Assembly: GCA_034336665.1 (NCBI GenBank)
Contig: CM067569.1
Location: 24,215,320-24,279,319, forward strand
Source of the DNA: Luscinia megarhynchos
Taxonomy: Eukaryota; Chordata; Aves; Passeriformes; Turdidae
Direction: 5' to 3'
DNA length: 64,000 nucleotides
The notes under the pieces were generated by a model. The model was not told the origin of the DNA and did no database searches. It saw only the letters and a list, made by a program, of their open reading frames with translations. Position 1 is the first letter of the stretch, and each line of letters starts with the position of its first letter. The position numbers were made by a program, and so were the translations under genes. This document shows positions 59,101 to 64,000 of this stretch, one piece after another.

Positions 59101-62100
59101 CAGTTCCATTTAAAAATGATCAGGAGATCACAACAGAGTGTAGAAACTGCAAGAGATGGAACAATTATGCACATTAGCTTTGGCTTTTCTGTATTTCAAA
59201 CCAAAAATTAGCACAGATGCTGGTTTCTTGTTTTAATTCTAACAACTTTCTTGAAACTTGGAACTTGAAAATTTGCCTTTTTATCTCTTGTACAATATCA
59301 GAATTGCAATTGCTTTCCCACACTTAACTTGACTGGTAGAAAAAGAGGTTCTTTAAGTAGGGAGCAACAGATAAACATTAACTCATTTCAAACATGCTAC
59401 TTAAATGCATTGAAAGAGATCACACGAGCTGAAGTGTTCTGCATGTTGTGCTGATTCAAAACTGGCAGTAAGATATGCATCCTTTAGATTCACAGGAGGA
59501 TGGAAGAAAGTATTCCATAAAGTTTGTTATTCCAGTATAATCAGCTTTAAGACCAAAGCACTTTGAGTAGTACATCTCTCCCCCTCTCCTTAGTGCAGTG
59601 GAAATCTCGTTCTAAACACAACTTCTAGTTTCTAAATACATTGTAAACATATATATTTTAGTACATGTTTAATTGAACATAAGCTTAAAATGTGCACTGT
59701 GTACTTGGGGAGGCTTGTGGGAATCCTCAGCTCCTGAGTTGCCCTTTTTCCTGAAGATAAAGGAAACTTTCCATTGGAAAGGTTTTTGCCCTTGGTGTTT
59801 GTGGAATTCTTGATGATACTATTAGGTGGGTGCCCTCAGATAAGATAGCCTAGTTCATTAAACAAGTCAAAGATGAGGATTTCATGGAGCAAATAATCAA
59901 AGATGTACAGAATATCCCATGAACTCAGTGCACAGCATGTGATTCAGCCTGTACTTCTGTTCTGTGGAAAGCTACAGAACACAAGGTGACTCCTGAAAAT
60001 TGCTGGAGGTACATGCTGCACTATACTTGAATGCCTTCAGCTTCCTAAGTAAGAGGTATAGGCATCATAGGTCCCAGGATTGCACTCGAGCAGTGAAGCA
60101 GCCTCAGCAGGGAGTGGGTAACTGCAGCATTTTGGAGACACAGAAAAGCATTCCTTGGCAATTGGGACAAGTTAGATCTGGGGAATAATACCACAATAGC
60201 TGTAAAAGAGTGACTAAATTTGATCAATCTTCAGATTGCACTAGGCCTAAAACATTTCCAAAAGCTCTGTCCTCTGGCTGCCAGTGTCAGCTCTTGTTTT
60301 TGTTCACCTTCAAGCAGCTGTTTTTCATCCCTGAATTCAATTTGCCCCACTGAACACAGGCTCACTACTCAGGAGTGATAAGAGTTGCAGGCAGTGAAAC
60401 CCAGCCTGTGCTCTGTGTCACACACAGACACATTGCTGGCATATAAATACAACTTTCCTGCCTAGTAAATGCAAACACACAAATTCTGCAAGAGATCAGA
60501 TTGAAACTGAATCTTGTGGAATCTGTCACAAAACTGAGCTGGGGAAGGGGAACAAATATTGGAAGTGCTGTTCTTATTGAAAAAGACAGCAACCATCCTA
60601 ACACATCACTCTGGCTGTCTGTCACCTCCTCCTGGGGGAACAGCTATATCTCATGGACAGTTGTGTCAAATGCTAAAGAGGTGCAGGGTGAAGAGAATGG
60701 ATGTGTTCCCTCCTCATTACCAGAACAGGTCATCCATCAGTGCCATTATAGTGGTTTCATTTGTGTCCTGGCTTGCACCCAAGTTGTTCTGGGACTGTAC
60801 AATTAGTTAAGGTAGGTTCCTTTAACTCCTATATGACATGTATTTCTTGCTATAAGCTGAACCCTCCTTAAAGAACTGTATCTATCCTTCTGTGAATATC
60901 TGTCAGCCAGACAAGAAGCTGTCCAAGATGCTCACATAGGGAAGCAGTAAATTGATTTGAACTTTTGCCATACATTTAACCAACTCTTTCATAAATAGAA
61001 AAAGATGAAGCATGTACTGTGCTGTTTCAGTTGCTACTGCATAGTCCTAACTTTCCCCTTCCCCCTACCACTTCTGCCCTTTCAGTATCACATTAACCAA
61101 TTCTGCAGACATTTGGGATCAAAAAGTACTGGCAGAAAACAGAAAAAGTTTCCCTAGTATTACTGCTGAGCTATAGGCTGGACCTGGGATTGAAGAAAAA
61201 AAAAAAATTTAATACTACTGGCTACAAAAAGGCTAAATTCTTGGATCCTGCAACAAATCCATTTAATGATTCATCTTCATCTCTTTTAAAAGAAATATAA
61301 CTTAAAAGTGTACACAAAATATAAATTGCACTTTATGGAAAGGGGAGGGACAAGATTCCACCAATTCTAGGCATCCATCTCATTAGTTTTAGGCTCAGCA
61401 GCATATCTTTAACAAGCTTGCAGGTAAGGTTTTAAAGCACTCCTTGCTTATTCAGCCAATCCAAGCCATCTCCTAGTTTATCTGCCTTTTAAGTTTAAAA
61501 CTGTCAGCTTTCATGATTATTGTTGGTGTCTGCATCTCACAGCAGATGGATATATATTATTATTCTGTTTAATTTTGTTTGTGGGAGTTGGGTTGTGTCC
61601 AAAGCTTCTGCAGATTTCTGTAACCTTAATGAAAATTGGGCATAACAGTTCCACACAGCACCCTAGAAATGAATAAAGTGTGCAGTGCTCAGTGCATACC
61701 CAGGATGTCAGGACTTGACCAGTGAAGCCCTAGAAAAGCCCTCCTGCATCCAGAGGCAAGGGATACAGAACTGATGGAAATAGCTGCCATTGTGAGTCTG
61801 GTTACCCTGCACAAGGCTCCTGACTCCCCTGGTGCCAACTCCCTGACCTTTACAGACCAGCAGAGCTGCCTTTGCACAACAGATAAACAATCATCTGTTT
61901 GAGGCCAGAGGTGCTGAAGCTGAGTGCCAGCATGCAGGTAAAGCCACTTCTCTGAGTGGACTTCCAGCTGGGAGGATCCAACTGCATGGCCCATCCTTAT
62001 TTTTATCCTTTCTTTTAGGCACAGCATTGCATATGTACCTATCTTTCTCCCAGAAATCAGACTGTAAGTCTAGAAGCATGTATGATTGATTATTTATACA

Positions 62101-64000
62101 TGAAATGCCAGCTGCTTCTCTTTAATGTATGCTAGGGATGCCCAGCAACTTTAAAGGTGACTTGAACATGAAGTCCAAAATCTCTTGCACAAGTCCATTC
62201 CATTCAACATCCCCATTCACTGAAGAAAGTTAACGAAAGTAAAGCACATGTATAAGTTAATGCATATAAATACAGTAGAGAAGTCTTGGCCTGTGTGTGG
62301 TCAGTAACACTGCCCTCTTTCCCACAGTTCAAAGATTGTCTTTTGAAACAGAAGGCTGGGAAGAACAAGAACCCATCAGCCTCTGCTTTGTGACCACCAG
62401 CTCTAGTGCTGGAGCAAGTTTGGCTAATCCAGAGCAAAGTTTATTTCACAGCACTAGAAGGGGGTGGTCCCCTCAACAGCCTTTGGCTTTGAGATGACTT
62501 TAGCTCTTTGCAATTGCCAATATAGCACCTGCACTAGGAACAAATTTTAAAAAGTAGGTCACAACTGCACATGCAATTACTGATTGCACAAAACAGTCAG
62601 GCTATAAAAGTGTCCTAGTGTATCTGCTTTAAGTCCTGGCATGCTATGTCAGGAAAGCCAGAAAACACAGGACCACCTGTGGAGTCCTCATTGCAGCATG
62701 ATCCTGTTAAGTTAATACTCTCGAGCCTCTCTGCTGACTAATACAGGCAAACATTACAGCCAGCCAGGATTTTAATAAGCAGGACACTTCTACCTAGGGT
62801 ACGTGCCAACCCCAAGCTTGCTGCAGAAAGCAAGCACAAAAGTAAGCAAGAGGTTAAAAAAGAAAACGTCTGGCTTTTTACAACAGCTGGGTTCCATTGT
62901 GAAAGGGTCATGTGGTGCCAAGGAAAACAGAAAATAGGAAGGCACACAGATTTGTTAGTTTGAAGTAATTGACCACATGGTGTCCAATGGTTTGTGTTCT
63001 CATGTTCTCCAGAGTGAAGTCCCACGGGAGCTGAGGCAGGGGTTCCAGTTCCTAGCACTCTATTGTTTACCCTGATGGTTTCCAGATGCTGGAGACAAGG
63101 ACAGTGAAATCTTTGGGATGCTGCCAAAGAATGAAAAAGACTAAAGAAACACTGAGGGTATTTTTTAAATTTTATTTTTAAAGAAACAGTACTTAGTGAA
63201 AAGACCACCTTCTTTTACAGTTCCTTGCTCCCTCAAATACACACACCCACACTGCTTCTCTCTTTTTCTGCCCCTTCTCCCCCATCTGCTTTTCCTTTTT
63301 AATTTTTTTTTTCTGTTTAAACAGCTCTGTAACTAACTAAGGGAAAACAATGTAGGATTTTGGTTTTTTTCCCCTTGGCATCCATAGCTCATTTAGCTGT
63401 TACACAGTGGATGTGCAAAAATGGTCAGAAAACCCCAGCAAAAACTTCATAGCAGGCACATCACCAAGAGAGTGTCAGCAGTGATGGGAAAGCCTCAGAA
63501 GGCTGTGAGTTCAAGTTTGCTTTGGCATAGCTGGAAGAAGCTTGCAGAATTCTACAAAGTGTTTTCAAACATCTGAACCATGGAAATCAGGGAAAGGGAG
63601 CAAGTATGGGAGAGCAGGACACTTTTTCACCAGCAAAGCCAGAAAGCAAAGAAGAGCAAATAGGGAAAAAAGTCCCAAACCCCTCCTAGTAATTAATTCT
63701 TCAAGAGGGATGAGATCCAAGAGCAGGGCTTCAGTGTTTGGAGGCCTATATTTCAGTGGAGTTTGGCAGCCAGCTCTCTGAGTTAGAGCGAGTTTCTACA
63801 TTGCACCTACGTGTATGTATGTACCTGGGGTTAGGCAGAGACTGTGGAAAGCTACAAAAGAGTTCCTGTTGCTGCCATCAAAAGGTGGCAGATGAGACAG
63901 TTCTGCTGTCACATGAGAAATACCAGGTTGTGCCCTGCCTTTTCTTTTATTGAGGGGTATCTGCTATAGTAATTTCTTTGCTATAGTCTTCATGTCTCCT

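Larger units (their letters stand above)
38781..64000 (-). other. ZCCHC24: ZCCHC24 upstream intron, runs to window edge
   Basis: The DNA to the right of the penultimate exon should be the preceding intron, at least 25.2 kb. I searched the minus strand by eye for the expected end of the previous exon (the CCHC knuckle, ending in Asp-Cys-Pro-Gln before the phase 0 donor) and for the N-terminus, and found neither. The sequence is mainly AT-rich with few long open frames. Its recognisable contents are listed separately: a MIR copy, two tandem duplications, a GT-rich tract, a CpG block and an open-frame pair. If exon 2 was missed, the right part would be intron 1 or upstream DNA. Confidence 0.7.

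Overview
This is vertebrate nuclear DNA, most likely from a bird. It is gene-poor and intron-rich and has no bacterial gene layout. One short interspersed element at 7184-7391 carries the 3' end typical of sauropsid CR1 LINEs. Two old MIR-type CORE-SINEs survive at 28521-28740 and 48815-49010. The low repeat load, combined with GC-rich minisatellite and tetranucleotide arrays, fits an avian genome. I cannot name the species.

The only gene I can identify with confidence is ZCCHC24, a 3CxxC zinc-finger protein of the ZAR1-like group, on the minus strand. Two coding exons are present. Exon 38616-38780 has 55 codons, and terminal exon 30441-30554 has 37 codons plus a stop. They join in phase across an 8,061-bp intron with GT..AG ends and give the conserved C-terminal 92 residues, including all three CxxC pairs. 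The upstream exons, which hold the N-terminus and the CCHC knuckle, were not found, so the intron on the right must run at least 25.2 kb to the window edge or beyond. Left of the stop codon, an AT-rich and ORF-poor stretch down to about 24.4 kb looks like a very long 3' UTR. Its extent is inferred from composition and candidate poly(A) signals.

Layout from left to right: 1-24.4 kb is intergenic DNA with no recognisable exon. It holds two GC/CpG-rich patches (about 2.2-3.67 kb), a 926-bp GGAT-type microsatellite (3674-4599), the CR1 3' end, and a 1.17-kb GC-rich minisatellite (12117-13285). The long open frames in these arrays come from the repeat units and are not genes. 24.4-30.44 kb is the probable ZCCHC24 3' UTR, containing a MIR copy and a GC hairpin. 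30.44-38.78 kb holds the last two exons and the intron between them. 38.78-64 kb is intronic or upstream DNA. It holds a second MIR, two short tandem duplications, an unexplained CpG-island-like block (52.76-53.18 kb), a pair of protein-like minus-strand open frames (46.6-47.17 kb) and AT-rich stretches that resemble conserved noncoding elements.

I did not find an undescribed multi-gene system. The items most worth a second look are the MIR inside the probable 3' UTR, the orphan CpG block, the open frames at 46.6-47.2 kb and the internal structure of the two tandem arrays.
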